Counted from the first letter of the stretch, positions 8,640 through 17,868 are shown. The stretch: 63,038 bases of DNA from Flavobacteriales bacterium UBA4110 (GCA_002383165.1 DFXK01000010.1:2296-65333), one strand, 5' to 3'. Numbers and translations: made by a program. Notes: generated by a model from the sequence alone, not told the origin.

Positions 8640-9773
8640 TTATGCTATAGCTGGCTTACCAATCTTAATATAAACTTCGGTAAATTGATTACTTATAATT
8701 TCCTTAGAAAAATTCTCAATAACAAAACGTCTCAAGACTTCCGGTTTGTTGAAATTGATTTTATTTTCAATAAAATTTTGCATTGATTGATACAATTCCT
8801 GCTCGTTAGCTTTTTCAATCAGGATGCCTAATCCCGGCTTTATAAACTCGGGAACACCACCAACTGAAGTCGCAATAACCGGTTTTCCACAAGCATAAGA
8901 CTCTAATATCACACAACCTTGAGTTTCATTATCGCTAAATAAAATAAAACAATCTGAAGCCTGCATTTTTTCCGCAACTTCTGCATAGCTGATTTCATCA
9001 AAAACCGAGATATATTCCTCAGCATTTAGTTTTTGTACTAACCTTCTTAGAGTGGCCGTATCACCATCTCCACCGATTTCCAATGACACATCGTAACCAT
9101 TAACTTTTAACTGATGAACGGTTTCAATGATTTTATCAGGTCTTTTTCGTGGAATAAGGCTGGAAACGTGAAGAAATCTTGTTGATTTATTTCCATTGGT
9201 TTGTCTGATCTGAAAAACATCTGTATTCACTACGTTAGAAATGACTTTCATCGGTGTTTTGATTCCGAGCATTTTCAAACTCTTTTTCAGATTTTCGCTG
9301 ACGGGGAAAATGTAATCTGCGTGCTTCGCAATGAATTTTGCGATTCTCTTGATGTTGGCAGAAGTCTTAGCTAGATTCTCTTCCTGAAGCGCCGTCCAGT
9401 GTTCGGAAATTACAAACGGAATTTTATATTTTTTCTTGAGATAGACCGCAAACAGCATATTGTTATGAAGAACGTTACCATGTACCAATTCGGGCTTTTG
9501 CATTTTAGAAAAACCCATTTTGTACGCGTTCATTCGACGAAGAAAATTTTGAAGCGGATTTTTGGAGTTTTTGTAATAGACAACTAACGTTCTGATTCCA
9601 TTAATGATTTTATCATCAAAAACGAAATTTTCTGTCTGTTTAAAATCGCCAATCGTGTGGAGGATTTCGACCTCATGTTTCAAGGCTACTGCTTCGGCGT
9701 GGCGCTGTACAAAATTCCCATTGGTAGGTTCCAGCTTATTGGGAAACCAAGAAGAAATAAAAAGTATTTTCAA
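8640..9773 (-). CDS. GT4-family glycosyltransferase
   Basis: 377 residues with the GT-B two-domain layout. The N-terminal Rossmann part starts 'MKILFISSWFPN'. The C-terminal part holds 'LHVSSLIPRKRPDKII' and 'IGGDGDTATLRRLV'. The nucleotide-sugar motif EX7E is seen as E-TQGCVIL-E, then 'SYACGKPVIATSVGG'. It transfers a sugar from an activated donor to a growing glycan in the cytoplasm. It forms an operon with the flippase (gap two bases). Donor and acceptor are unknown. Confidence 0.9.
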   Translation of the reverse strand: MKILFISSWFPNKLEPTNGNFVQRHAEAVALKHEVEILHTIGDFKQTENFVFDDKIINGIRTLVVYYKNSKNPLQNFLRRMNAYKMGFSKMQKPELVHGNVLHNNMLFAVYLKKKYKIPFVISEHWTALQEENLAKTSANIKRIAKFIAKHADYIFPVSENLKKSLKMLGIKTPMKVISNVVNTDVFQIRQTNGNKSTRFLHVSSLIPRKRPDKIIETVHQLKVNGYDVSLEIGGDGDTATLRRLVQKLNAEEYISVFDEISYAEVAEKMQASDCFILFSDNETQGCVILESYACGKPVIATSVGGVPEFIKPGLGILIEKANEQELYQSMQNFIENKINFNKPEVLRRFVIENFSKEIISNQFTEVYIKIGKPAIA

Positions 9774-9796
9774 CCCTTAATTAATTTAGATCATAA

Positions 9797-10285
9797 TTAA
9801 GAAATAGATGCCGCCCAGCTTCTTGCAAAAGGCTGAAGAAAATGGCTCAGAAAATCGAGATAGGTATTTTTTGAAAAATCAAAAACCTCTATATCTTTAG
9901 ACAACTCTCCACTTCTGATTTTGCTTTTGAAGTCTGATAATTTCAAAGTCTTCACTTCACCATTTTCAACATAGCTCGCCTTCATTCTGTCAAATAATCC
10001 AAGTTGGAATTCGGTATCCAATTCCCTCATTACTTTTCCAAGCGCATCAATACTGCAACCAGAAGCCACTTCTTTTTCTTCATCAACACAAATGATAATG
10101 AATTGATTTTTTTCAATCTTGAAAGAAGAAGATAATTCTTTTCCATGCGCCGCCCAATCGCCTAAAAAATCGTACAATTTTTCTGCAATCACTTTACTTT
10201 CTTTTGCTGTAAATGGTCTTGACGCGGGATATATAATCACACGGTAATCGTTTGTTTCAACAATATTAGATTCTTCAATTTTCAT
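9797..10285 (-). CDS. conserved Bacteroidota protein of unknown function (often labelled ABC transporter ATPase)
   Basis: 162 residues, soluble, no signal peptide. The pattern 'VIIYPASRPFTAKE...EKLYDFLGDWAAHGKELSSSF...QFIIICVDEE...SGCSIDAL' is one I recall from many Bacteroidota, where it carries the database name 'ABC transporter ATPase'. No Walker A, Walker B or ABC signature is present, so that label is not supported here. The role is unknown. It follows the Fe-S gene terminator and may have its own promoter. Confidence 0.7.
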   Translation of the reverse strand: MKIEESNIVETNDYRVIIYPASRPFTAKESKVIAEKLYDFLGDWAAHGKELSSSFKIEKNQFIIICVDEEKEVASGCSIDALGKVMRELDTEFQLGLFDRMKASYVENGEVKTLKLSDFKSKIRSGELSKDIEVFDFSKNTYLDFLSHFLQPFARSWAASIS

Positions 10286-10384
10286 AATAATTTTTTTATT
10301 TAAAAAATAGAATCACATTCTGCAATTTCATTTTCATAAATCAAAGTATAAAATTACGGATTTTAATTCAATTAGTAGTAAAAG

Positions 10385-10410
10385 CAAAAAAACCTCAGAA
10401 AATCTGAGGT
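10385..10410 (-). terminator. intrinsic terminator of the MCE/Fe-S operon
   Basis: Arms ACCTCAGA (10392-10399) and TCTGAGGT (10403-10410). Read on the minus strand, the hairpin is followed by a T7 run. It lies just beyond the stop of the Fe-S protein gene at 10433. Confidence 0.85.
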
Positions 10411-10432
10411 CTTATTTTTTAATGATGATATT

Positions 10433-11218
10433 CTAAAGATCTTCAGCTTCCGCTAAAAGCTCGACAATATCTTTTACTTCCACTTCAGTATTTTTATTAA
10501 AGTGCTTTACACCGTCGGTCATCATTGTATTACAAAACGGACATCCCGTTGCTATAACTTTTGGCTCAAAAGAGAGCGCCTCTTCAGTTCTCTCAATATT
10601 AATATCCTTGTTTCCTTTTTCTGGCTCTTTGAACATCTGTGCACCACCAGCTCCGCAGCATAAACCATTCGTTTTGCAACGTTTCATTTCTACGAGTTCT
10701 GCATCCAGTTTTTCCAAAAGCATCCTTGGAGCTTCATATTCATCATTAGCTCTGCCCAAATAACAAGGATCGTGGAAAGTGATTTTTTTCCCTTTGAAAC
10801 TTCCGCCTTCTATTTTCAATCTTCCTTCATTCATCAAGTCTTTGAGGAATTGTGTATGATGCAAAACCTCAAAATTCCCACCCAGACTTGGATACTCATT
10901 CTTCAAAGTATTGAAGCAGTGCGGACAGGCAGTTACAATTTTTTTGACATCGTAAGCATTAAGAATTTCGATATTTGTCAAAGCCATCATCTGGAACACA
11001 AACTCATTTCCAGCACGTTTTGCAGGATCACCTGTGCAGGATTCTTCCTGACCAAGGACCGCAAATTCTACTCCGATTTTATTTAAAATTTTGCAGAATG
11101 CTTTGGTTATTTTTTTTGCACGATCATCAAAACTTCCGGCGCAGCCTACCCAGAAAAGAACTTCCGGTGATTTGCCTTCCGCAGCGTAATCCGCCATTGT
11201 TTTTATAGTGAAATCCAT
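10433..11218 (-). CDS. CCG-domain (heterodisulfide-reductase HdrB-like) Fe-S protein
   Basis: 261 residues with two cysteine-rich CCG modules. The first has 'CAGSFDDR' near 25 and 'TACPHCFNTL' near 100. The second has 'HDPCYLGR', 'CCGAGGAQMF' and 'TGCPFCNTMM'. This is the pattern of HdrB, GlpC and LutA-type subunits that bind unusual Fe-S clusters and pass electrons. It follows the membrane 4Fe-4S gene by 51 bases, and the two very likely form one electron-transfer complex with the catalytic module here and the ferredoxin module next door. The substrate is unknown. Confidence 0.88.
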   Translation of the reverse strand: MDFTIKTMADYAAEGKSPEVLFWVGCAGSFDDRAKKITKAFCKILNKIGVEFAVLGQEESCTGDPAKRAGNEFVFQMMALTNIEILNAYDVKKIVTACPHCFNTLKNEYPSLGGNFEVLHHTQFLKDLMNEGRLKIEGGSFKGKKITFHDPCYLGRANDEYEAPRMLLEKLDAELVEMKRCKTNGLCCGAGGAQMFKEPEKGNKDINIERTEEALSFEPKVIATGCPFCNTMMTDGVKHFNKNTEVEVKDIVELLAEAEDL

Positions 11219-11269
11219 TTGTTGTAAAATGTATTTTGTATTAATGTAAAATGAAATCTTACTTAAAGA

Positions 11270-12583
11270 TTAATCTCTCACCCAATTCAAACGATCCGCC
11301 TGATTATACTGCCAAGGGGCAGCATTATTCTCCACATTGGTCATCATCAGGTTCAGCTCCTGAGGCGCTGCAGACTGCTCCATCACAAGGAATCTCCTCA
11401 TTTCGAAAATAATTGACAATGGATCAATCAGAACAGGACAGGCTTCTACACAAGCGTTGCAGGTAGTACATGCCCAAAGTTCTTCTTTAGTAATGTAGTC
11501 ATTAAGAAGTTTTCTGCCGTCATCCACAAATTTTCCATTCTTGTTGATGTTTTTCCCTACTTCTTCCAGTCTATCTCTTGTTTTCATCATTATCGCTCTA
11601 GGAGATAGTTTCTTCCCTGTAATATTAGCAGGGCAAACTGAAGTACATCTTCCGCACTCTGTGCAAGAATAAGCACTTAAAAGCTGATGTTGGTTAAGAT
11701 CAAAAATATCTTCGGCTCCGAATTTAGACGGTGATTCTTCTGCACCTCCAGCTGGTGCTGCATACGGATCTGCGTTTGGATCCATCATTAATTTGATTTC
11801 GCTAGTAACAGAATCTAGATTATTAAATTTTCCTTTCTTTTCAAGATTCGCAAACCAAGTATTTGGGAAAGCAAAAATGATATGAAGATGTTTTGAATAA
11901 TAAAGATAATTCATAAAGAATAAGATCCCAACGAAATGAAACCACCATGCAAACTTCTCGATAATATGAAGCGTTTCCACACTCATATTCTGGAAAAACG
12001 GAAAAAGGTGCGAGGATATTGGAAAATTACCTGCAAAACGATTAGGATCAGCAAAATAATCCGCGCCGTTCATGGTAAAAAAAGCTACCATCAAAGCGAA
12101 TTCTATAATCAAAATCCAGTTGGCATCTCGTTTTGGCCACCCGTTCAATTCTTTCATAGTCAATCTCTTCACCCCATAGAAGTTTCTTCTGATGAAAAAT
12201 ATTACAACAGCCACTACTACCAACAAGGCTAATATTTCTAATGTGACTGTAAAAAAAGAATAGAATGCATCTCCTAAAACACCTTGAAGGAAACGGTGTG
12301 TACCGAAAATTCCGTCGATTATAATTTCAAGGAGTTCAATATTGATTATGACGAATCCAACGTAAACAAAGATGTGTAAAATCCCTGCAATGGGTCTTTT
12401 TACCATTTTGCTCTGCCCAAGAGCGACACGAGCCATTGTAGCCCATCGTTCTGCGGGTCTGTCTGTGCGATTGATTTCTTTCCCCAGCTTAATATTACGG
12501 TAAAGTTCTTTTAGGCTTTTTGCAAATACTCCAAAGCCAACAATCAGGAGAATCAGAAAGATTACATTGTCAATATATTGCAT
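11270..12583 (-). CDS. membrane Fe-S oxidoreductase with 4Fe-4S dicluster (HdrC/GlpC-like)
   Basis: 437 residues. The N-terminal ~250 residues carry about five or six membrane spans, like the cytochrome-b-like HdrE/NarI fold. The C-terminal part has two ferredoxin motifs: C-TEC-GRC-TSVCP and C-TTC-NAC-VEACP. Expected role: take electrons to or from the quinone pool with the CCG protein encoded next. It starts three bases after the stop of the MCE gene, so all three genes should be one transcript. Partner and direction of electron flow are unknown. Confidence 0.88.
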   Translation of the reverse strand: MQYIDNVIFLILLIVGFGVFAKSLKELYRNIKLGKEINRTDRPAERWATMARVALGQSKMVKRPIAGILHIFVYVGFVIINIELLEIIIDGIFGTHRFLQGVLGDAFYSFFTVTLEILALLVVVAVVIFFIRRNFYGVKRLTMKELNGWPKRDANWILIIEFALMVAFFTMNGADYFADPNRFAGNFPISSHLFPFFQNMSVETLHIIEKFAWWFHFVGILFFMNYLYYSKHLHIIFAFPNTWFANLEKKGKFNNLDSVTSEIKLMMDPNADPYAAPAGGAEESPSKFGAEDIFDLNQHQLLSAYSCTECGRCTSVCPANITGKKLSPRAIMMKTRDRLEEVGKNINKNGKFVDDGRKLLNDYITKEELWACTTCNACVEACPVLIDPLSIIFEMRRFLVMEQSAAPQELNLMMTNVENNAAPWQYNQADRLNWVRD

Positions 12584-12586
12584 ACA

Positions 12587-13534
12587 TTAGTCTTTATTAT
12601 TCTTACCGAAAACAGAGAAATTAACATAACGTTTAGGGTTTGCCTTAAGATCTTCTACCAGCTTATTCAGGTTGTCTGCTGTTCTCGTGAGATTATTGTA
12701 AAGTTCATCATCTTTGGTCAATTTACCAAGTGAACCTTCCCCGTTTTGTATGCCGGAAATAACGTTATTAATCTTAGTAGCGGTTTTACTGAACTCGTCA
12801 ATTGTTAGATTGAGTTTATCCACATCTACTTTCTCCGCAACTTTACCATATTTTTCTACGGTTGCATTGGTTGTAATAAGCATTTTATTGGCATTGCCAA
12901 TAGCTTCGTGCAATCCATTTTCATTAGAAGCTAAAATTCGGTTGGTTTGATCTGCTGTTCCCTTAAATGCAGCAACAGTCTGGTTTAAATTAGCAAGGAG
13001 CAATCTAATTTCTCTTCTGTTTTGCTCATCTACAATTTTATTTGTACTGGCTAATGTAGAATCCAATTTGAGAAGAACTCCCGAAAGCTGGTCTTTCACA
13101 GGTTTTACCTGGGAAGATAGAGAATTAAGCATGGAAAGCTGATAATTCCCCTTCAGAGTATCACCGTCTTTGGCTGTTGCACCACCATAAAAAAGATTGA
13201 TTTTCATCTCTTTTCCAGACATCAGACCAGGTTCAAAAATTTGCACTGTAGAATTTTTAGAAAACTCAAAAGTATCATCAATAGTTAGCTTTACTACAAA
13301 ATACAGTTTACGACCTTTAGTAATTGGTTTTATTTCATCTACCTGACCTACTTTAAGGCCGTTGATTGATACCGGATTGGAAACCTCAAGACCTTCTACA
13401 TTGTCATATTTAGCATAGAAAACATTATCTGTAGTGAAGAGATTTTTCCCTTTCATAAACTGATAAAGTATCACGAAACTTATAATAGCAAAAATTGCGA
13501 TCAATCCTGCTTTTAATTCTTTACTTAACTTCAC
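12587..13534 (-). CDS. MlaD-family MCE protein (lipid transport)
   Basis: 315 residues. One N-terminal membrane span (about 9-26) is followed by a single MCE domain with 'FYAKYDNVEGLEVSNPVSINGLKVGQV', the classic MlaD pattern, then a long alpha-helical tail. MCE proteins form hexameric rings that ferry phospholipids between membranes. No mlaE or mlaF is nearby. Instead the gene is tightly followed by two Fe-S electron-transfer genes. A -7 box lies upstream. Confidence 0.9.
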   Translation of the reverse strand: MKLSKELKAGLIAIFAIISFVILYQFMKGKNLFTTDNVFYAKYDNVEGLEVSNPVSINGLKVGQVDEIKPITKGRKLYFVVKLTIDDTFEFSKNSTVQIFEPGLMSGKEMKINLFYGGATAKDGDTLKGNYQLSMLNSLSSQVKPVKDQLSGVLLKLDSTLASTNKIVDEQNRREIRLLLANLNQTVAAFKGTADQTNRILASNENGLHEAIGNANKMLITTNATVEKYGKVAEKVDVDKLNLTIDEFSKTATKINNVISGIQNGEGSLGKLTKDDELYNNLTRTADNLNKLVEDLKANPKRYVNFSVFGKNNKD

Positions 13535-13556
13535 GTTTGTTGTTTTTAGTAATTAG

Positions 13557-13564
13557 CAAATATA
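13557..13564 (-). promoter_or_regulatory. -7 box (TATATTTG) for the MCE/Fe-S operon
   Basis: An exact TAnnTTTG match on the minus strand, 22 bases before the ATG of the MCE gene. Confidence 0.6.
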
Positions 13565-13651
13565 TGAATATTGGTTTTATTAATAGGAAAAAATAAAAAA
13601 CAACAAAAGCGACAATTATGCCGCTTTTGAATATTTTGAAAAATCTTGGAA

Positions 13652-15796
13652 TTACTGTTGAGCAGTTTTATCCCACACGTCTATTCTATAATCTTTTATA
13701 TCAGCATTATCCTGCAGACTCTTTAAGAAAGATCCTGTAAATTGCTGAGCGTTTTGCTGCGCCATTGACTGTATAATTTGTTTAACATCTCCTGGCATTT
13801 TGTTCGTAGTCACAGACTTTTTAACAACAAGATAAACACCTGTCATTCCCTCAACCGGCTGAGATAATTTATTGCTTGCCAATCCGAATGCAGCTCCTGC
13901 CACTCTAGGCTCCATCGAACCATTTACAGATGGGTTAAACAAGTTTACAACAGCATTTGCTTTTGTAGTTCCGAAAGCTTTCGCCGCCTGATCTAGAGAA
14001 GTATATTTTCCAGTATTGATTTTCTCAATAATTTTCTTAGCCAGAAGTTTGTTTTTAACAATTGGCTCAATCTGATCTCTTACAGTTTCTGGATCCGCAA
14101 GGCCTTCATCTTGCTTCCCAACAACATAAGCTACGATTCTGTCACCTGTTCCTTCTACCGTAAAAATATCGGTATCACCTATATTTCTTTTCTTGTCAAA
14201 TGCCCAAGAAATAATATCACCATCTTTATCTGTACCAAGTCCTGGAAGTGTACCCTGGAATCTACCCACAGTTTTTGGATTATCAAATCTATATTTATTT
14301 TTCTCAGCAAGATTTTTAAATTGATTAAAGCTTTTTCCTTCAGTTTGCTGAATGAATCTTGTAGCCTGTGTCAATACCTGATTCTCAGTTTTATCAGACG
14401 CTTTTACATTTTTCGCAAGGTGAGCGATTTTGTACGTCATCGAACCAGATTTCTTATCTTCAACATTAATGATATGATATCCGAAAGATGTTTCTGCAAG
14501 ACCAGTTGCTCCTTTAGGATTATCAGCCAAGAATTTAAGATACCCTGGCGCAAATGGCGAAGTTGGAGTCGTCCAGCCTACACTACCGTTTCTTTCAACA
14601 GCATTAGGCTCATCAGATAATTTCAGACCTTCTGAAAATTTTGAAGGATCTGCTTTTATTACTGCCAGCAAGCTATCTGCAATCTTTTTAGCCGCTTCTT
14701 TTGTTCTGCTAGCAGTAGAACGCTCAGCGCCTTTGTAAGCTATTAGGATATGTTTTGATTGTGTAGAATCTGATGCTTTTTTATCTAGCAATTTAGATAC
14801 TACATAAAGATTCTGCTCTTTATATGGGCCAAATGTCTGACCGATTGTAGCAGTAGCAATTTTATCTTTAATACCTTGTGGAACTTGATTCAACCCAACA
14901 TACTGAGGAATGAAAGGAACATCGGAATTTAATTCTACGAACATAGAATCGTTCTTTGTATTCTGGAAATTTTCTGCTCCGTTAGAAGCATCTGTTCCCT
15001 TTAGGTACAATTTATTAATTTCGTTCAAAGTGGCAGCATCATCCTGAGCACTTGGCGTTGCAGGGAAATAAGCATAAGCTAGATTTCTGCTGGCAGTCGC
15101 TTTAAACCTTGTTGGATGTAATTTAATATAGTCTGCAAGATCCTGAGTGGTAACTTTCACATTGTTTTTCTTGGAATATTCCAAGTAGTCCACTTTTACA
15201 AAATCGATATTAGCCATTTCATCACGAAACTTCATCATCAGCTCTGCCTCTTTTTTGCTTACCGTGATACCAGCCGTTACATTTCCGAAAAGCATTCTTG
15301 CCATCATTCGGTACTCGATCGCTTTTTTGTTCTTCAGCCAGAAATTATAATTCTCAGGGTTTGTAGCCTGTGCTTTTTCAATTTCGCTTTTTATTTCTTG
15401 CAATTTGAAGTTACCTTTTTCATCAAAATATTGCTGATTCTGAGCAAAAATAGGATCATATTGAAGCTGGCTCCAGAAAATCTCATCTGTAAGCTTAAGC
15501 CCCATTTTTTCGAACTGCTGCTTGATTAACTTGGACTGAACAAGAATCTGCCAAGCCTGCTCTTCAAGACCTTTGGTTGGTTGACCTTGTTGCTGAGCCT
15601 GTTGCTGCATAATGAAAAGTTGGTCATTAAGCTCATCTCTTGTGATTTCTTCTCCATTAACCTTTCCAAGAATATTCGGGTTTTTACCAAAAACCTTGTC
15701 AATAGTATCCGGATTTACCAAGAAAGCCAAAAGTGCTAATGCAATAACGCCAACTAACAGCCACGATCTTTTTCTAATTTCGCCTAAAATTGCCAT
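13652..15796 (-). CDS. ppiD: membrane-anchored peptidyl-prolyl isomerase/chaperone PpiD-like
   Basis: 714 residues. A short cytoplasmic N-terminus (MAILGEIRKRS) and one membrane anchor (about 12-28) precede a SurA-type N-domain ('ILGKVNGEEITRDELND'). A parvulin domain lies at roughly 345-450 ('KHILIAYKG...GSVGWTTPTSPFAPGY...TSFGYHIINVEDKK'). A second, weaker parvulin-like region lies near the C-terminus. It should act in the periplasm on newly exported proteins. The gene is alone between two intergenic gaps. Confidence 0.92.
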   Translation of the reverse strand: MAILGEIRKRSWLLVGVIALALLAFLVNPDTIDKVFGKNPNILGKVNGEEITRDELNDQLFIMQQQAQQQGQPTKGLEEQAWQILVQSKLIKQQFEKMGLKLTDEIFWSQLQYDPIFAQNQQYFDEKGNFKLQEIKSEIEKAQATNPENYNFWLKNKKAIEYRMMARMLFGNVTAGITVSKKEAELMMKFRDEMANIDFVKVDYLEYSKKNNVKVTTQDLADYIKLHPTRFKATASRNLAYAYFPATPSAQDDAATLNEINKLYLKGTDASNGAENFQNTKNDSMFVELNSDVPFIPQYVGLNQVPQGIKDKIATATIGQTFGPYKEQNLYVVSKLLDKKASDSTQSKHILIAYKGAERSTASRTKEAAKKIADSLLAVIKADPSKFSEGLKLSDEPNAVERNGSVGWTTPTSPFAPGYLKFLADNPKGATGLAETSFGYHIINVEDKKSGSMTYKIAHLAKNVKASDKTENQVLTQATRFIQQTEGKSFNQFKNLAEKNKYRFDNPKTVGRFQGTLPGLGTDKDGDIISWAFDKKRNIGDTDIFTVEGTGDRIVAYVVGKQDEGLADPETVRDQIEPIVKNKLLAKKIIEKINTGKYTSLDQAAKAFGTTKANAVVNLFNPSVNGSMEPRVAGAAFGLASNKLSQPVEGMTGVYLVVKKSVTTNKMPGDVKQIIQSMAQQNAQQFTGSFLKSLQDNADIKDYRIDVWDKTAQQ

Positions 15797-15893
15797 CTTT
15801 ATATTAAGTGTTTATAATCAGTCTGCGAAAATACATATTTTTAACAGAATAGGAAAAATTATTTCGAAACATTTGTGAATGTGCGAAATAAAA

Positions 15894-15920
15894 CAGAAAA
15901 ACCTCTAAAATCTAGAGGTT
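15894..15920 (-). terminator. hairpin terminator after the sigma-factor operon
   Basis: Arms AACCTCTA (15900-15907) and TAGAGGTT (15913-15920), with a short T-rich tail on the minus strand just beyond the stop at 15926. Confidence 0.65.
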
Positions 15921-15925
15921 TTGAA

Positions 15926-16528
15926 TCAATTGCTGTTCTTTTTATCAAGTACTTTTTCTCGCATTTTTCCTTCTGTTTGGAATAACTTTAAGACTTGTTG
16001 CGGTGTAAGAATTTTTAAAAATTTGTCAGCATAAGTTCTTCTGTTGTTGAGAAGTTGCTGACCAACATCAAAACTTTGATTAAGTCTTCTTGTCGCTTCT
16101 TCATTAGAAAGATTTCCAATATTATTTTCTACAAGAAATTTTTCTTTAATCTGTTTTTGATTAGTTTGATATTCACTATAAAGTGCTTTGAACTCGTCTT
16201 GCTTATCTGCTGAAATGTCAATATCATCGATGACAATATTTTCTTTCATCTTCTGTAGAAACATAGAACGTTCTTTTGTAGACATATTATTTACGACATC
16301 TCTTTTCTCTTGTGTATTCATACTTCTCCACTCAGAAGTTCTGGGAATATTGGTCTGTCTTTGTAAAGTTCCAACCGGTGATAATGATGATGCAGAATTA
16401 CCGCGCAAAGTAGAATTCGAACCCGAATTAGACCTTAAACTTGTAGTACCAGATCTTCTGTTTTGTCCACTAACTGTGTGAGCGGAAAATAATCCGCCAA
16501 TTAAAATAGTCAATAACAATTTTTTCAT
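15926..16528 (-). CDS. secreted protein of the ECF sigma operon, possibly Spy-like
   Basis: 200 residues. The signal peptide (about 1-21) ends near VSGQ. A low-complexity Ser/Asn/Arg stretch (24-55) follows, then a helical charged region ending 'ILTPQQVLKLFQTEGKMREKVLDKK'. The LTPQQ phrase recalls the LTxxQ motif of Spy/CpxP periplasmic stress proteins, but the match is weak. It follows the membrane regulator gene by 17 bases and is the last gene of the sigma operon, a place often held by a periplasmic sensor or target. Confidence 0.7.
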   Translation of the reverse strand: MKKLLLTILIGGLFSAHTVSGQNRRSGTTSLRSNSGSNSTLRGNSASSLSPVGTLQRQTNIPRTSEWRSMNTQEKRDVVNNMSTKERSMFLQKMKENIVIDDIDISADKQDEFKALYSEYQTNQKQIKEKFLVENNIGNLSNEEATRRLNQSFDVGQQLLNNRRTYADKFLKILTPQQVLKLFQTEGKMREKVLDKKNSN

Positions 16529-16545
16529 TTCTCTCTATTTTGTTA

Positions 16546-17121
16546 TTAATTATAAAGGTCAAGATAGACATCTTGCTCACTATTTCTATCCAAATCTTTC
16601 AACTGTTCTGGCGTAAAAGCCGCTAAAACCTTCTCCACTTCTGACTCGGATTTTCTCTTAGTTTCTACAGTATAATCTTGTCGGTCTGTATTATTAAATG
16701 ATTTACCAGTAGAAACATTTACTTTAGCAGACGCAATCTGAGGATTTCTAACACTTTGTTTTTTGATTACACCTGCATGATGTTCTTCAGTCGCAGTAAT
16801 ATTTGCTAATTGTTCTGATGTATTGCTTTCAGGCTCATTAATATTGTAAACAGAATCTACAATTGGTTTTTGACTAGCAAAACTTTGTGTTTCGGACGAA
16901 TTATCAACTCCTAAAAACGCTGTAATTCCCGCTATCAAAACCACTGCTGCAGCAGCCATCCATTTGAAATTCAGAGAGAAAACTTTTGCTTCTTTCTGAA
17001 CAACGGGAAGTTTCTCTCCAATTGTTTTCGAAATCACGTGATCCTGAAGCGTTTTGAAAAACTCATCCGAAGGTTCCGGATACGGCGTATTTCTGCTCAG
17101 TTTTTCTATATCAATTTTCAT
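16546..17121 (-). CDS. single-span membrane protein, probable anti-sigma factor
   Basis: 191 residues. A cytoplasmic N-terminus of about 50 residues ('YPEPSDEFFKTLQDHVISK') is followed by one membrane span (54-71) and a periplasmic acidic tail. This layout and the position 73 bases after an ECF sigma gene fit an anti-sigma factor that holds the sigma at the membrane. No zinc-binding HxxxCxxC motif is visible, so it is not a ZAS-type anti-sigma. Function is inferred from context. Confidence 0.65.
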   Translation of the reverse strand: MKIDIEKLSRNTPYPEPSDEFFKTLQDHVISKTIGEKLPVVQKEAKVFSLNFKWMAAAAVVLIAGITAFLGVDNSSETQSFASQKPIVDSVYNINEPESNTSEQLANITATEEHHAGVIKKQSVRNPQIASAKVNVSTGKSFNNTDRQDYTVETKRKSESEVEKVLAAFTPEQLKDLDRNSEQDVYLDLYN

Positions 17122-17194
17122 TTGCTCTTATTTAATTTTTCATTTGTCAAATGCTACGTCAAAGACGTTTCATAACTATTATTCTATTATTATT

Positions 17195-17752
17195 TTAAAA
17201 CTCTTCCGAGTAGTTGTCCTTTATATATTGTTCAACTTTATCTTTTGCGTAATGATAATTGGTCTTCAAAGTTCCGACGGACATATCCAGTATCTTAGAA
17301 ATCTCCTCGTAAGGCAAATCATCATAATATCTCATATTAAAAACCAATTTCTGTTTCTCTGGCAAAGTTTGTATCGCTTGTTGCAACAAAACCTGGATTT
17401 CTTCTCCATCTTTGCCTGCAGTATCAGCGACTAGATTCTGCATATAATATTCTGCATCTTCATCTGTTTTCTTCATCCGGTTCATTTTGTTGAGTTGTTG
17501 CAAAGCCTCGTTGGTTGCAATCCTGTAGAGCCAAGTGTACAATTTGCTATCACTCTTGAACTGATGAATGTTCTGATACGCCTTGATAAAAGTATCCTGT
17601 AAAACATCCTGAGCTTGGTCGTGATCCACAATCAATCGTCTGATATGCCAATAAAGGCGACTCTGATAGATATCCATCATCGCGCGCAAACCTTTCTCTA
17701 CAGTTTGAGATGTAGTTAAAAGCTTTACAATTTCCTCATCGTTGAGCTTCAT
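17195..17752 (-). CDS. ECF (group IV) RNA polymerase sigma-70 factor
   Basis: 185 residues. Region 2 has 'LYWHIRRLIVDHDQAQDVLQDTFIKAYQNIHQFK' (the DAxDxxQDxF pattern), then 'LYTWLYRIATNEAL'. Region 4 has 'LPEKQKLVFNMRYYDDLPYEEISKILDMSVGTLKTNYHYA', a helix-turn-helix for the -35 element. No signal-sensing extension. First gene of a three-gene operon with a membrane regulator and a secreted protein. The inducing stress is not evident. Confidence 0.95.
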   Translation of the reverse strand: MKLNDEEIVKLLTTSQTVEKGLRAMMDIYQSRLYWHIRRLIVDHDQAQDVLQDTFIKAYQNIHQFKSDSKLYTWLYRIATNEALQQLNKMNRMKKTDEDAEYYMQNLVADTAGKDGEEIQVLLQQAIQTLPEKQKLVFNMRYYDDLPYEEISKILDMSVGTLKTNYHYAKDKVEQYIKDNYSEEF

Positions 17753-17787
17753 TCAGATGTTTCGTAGTTTTGATTAAAAAATAAGAC

Positions 17788-17795
17788 CAAAGTTA
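17788..17795 (-). promoter_or_regulatory. -7 box (TAACTTTG) for the ECF sigma operon
   Basis: An exact TAnnTTTG match on the minus strand, 35 bases upstream of the sigma-factor ATG. Confidence 0.55.
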
Positions 17796-17860
17796 AATTT
17801 TTTTTTGAATTTTCTTTTAATTTATATTAAACGTAACTATTTAAAGATTAGTCAAAACTT

Positions 17861-17868
17861 TATCTTTG
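17861..17868 (+). promoter_or_regulatory. -7 box (TATCTTTG) for the DUF2520 gene
   Basis: An exact match to TAnnTTTG ending four bases before the ATG at 17873, another candidate leaderless start. Confidence 0.6.

Noticed and set aside
7393..9773. A full capsule or O-antigen locus
   Set aside because: Only one flippase and one glycosyltransferase are present; the neighbours are unrelated.
14111..14620. 169-codon plus-strand frame inside ppiD
   Set aside because: It is antisense to a well-supported gene with intact SurA and parvulin domains.
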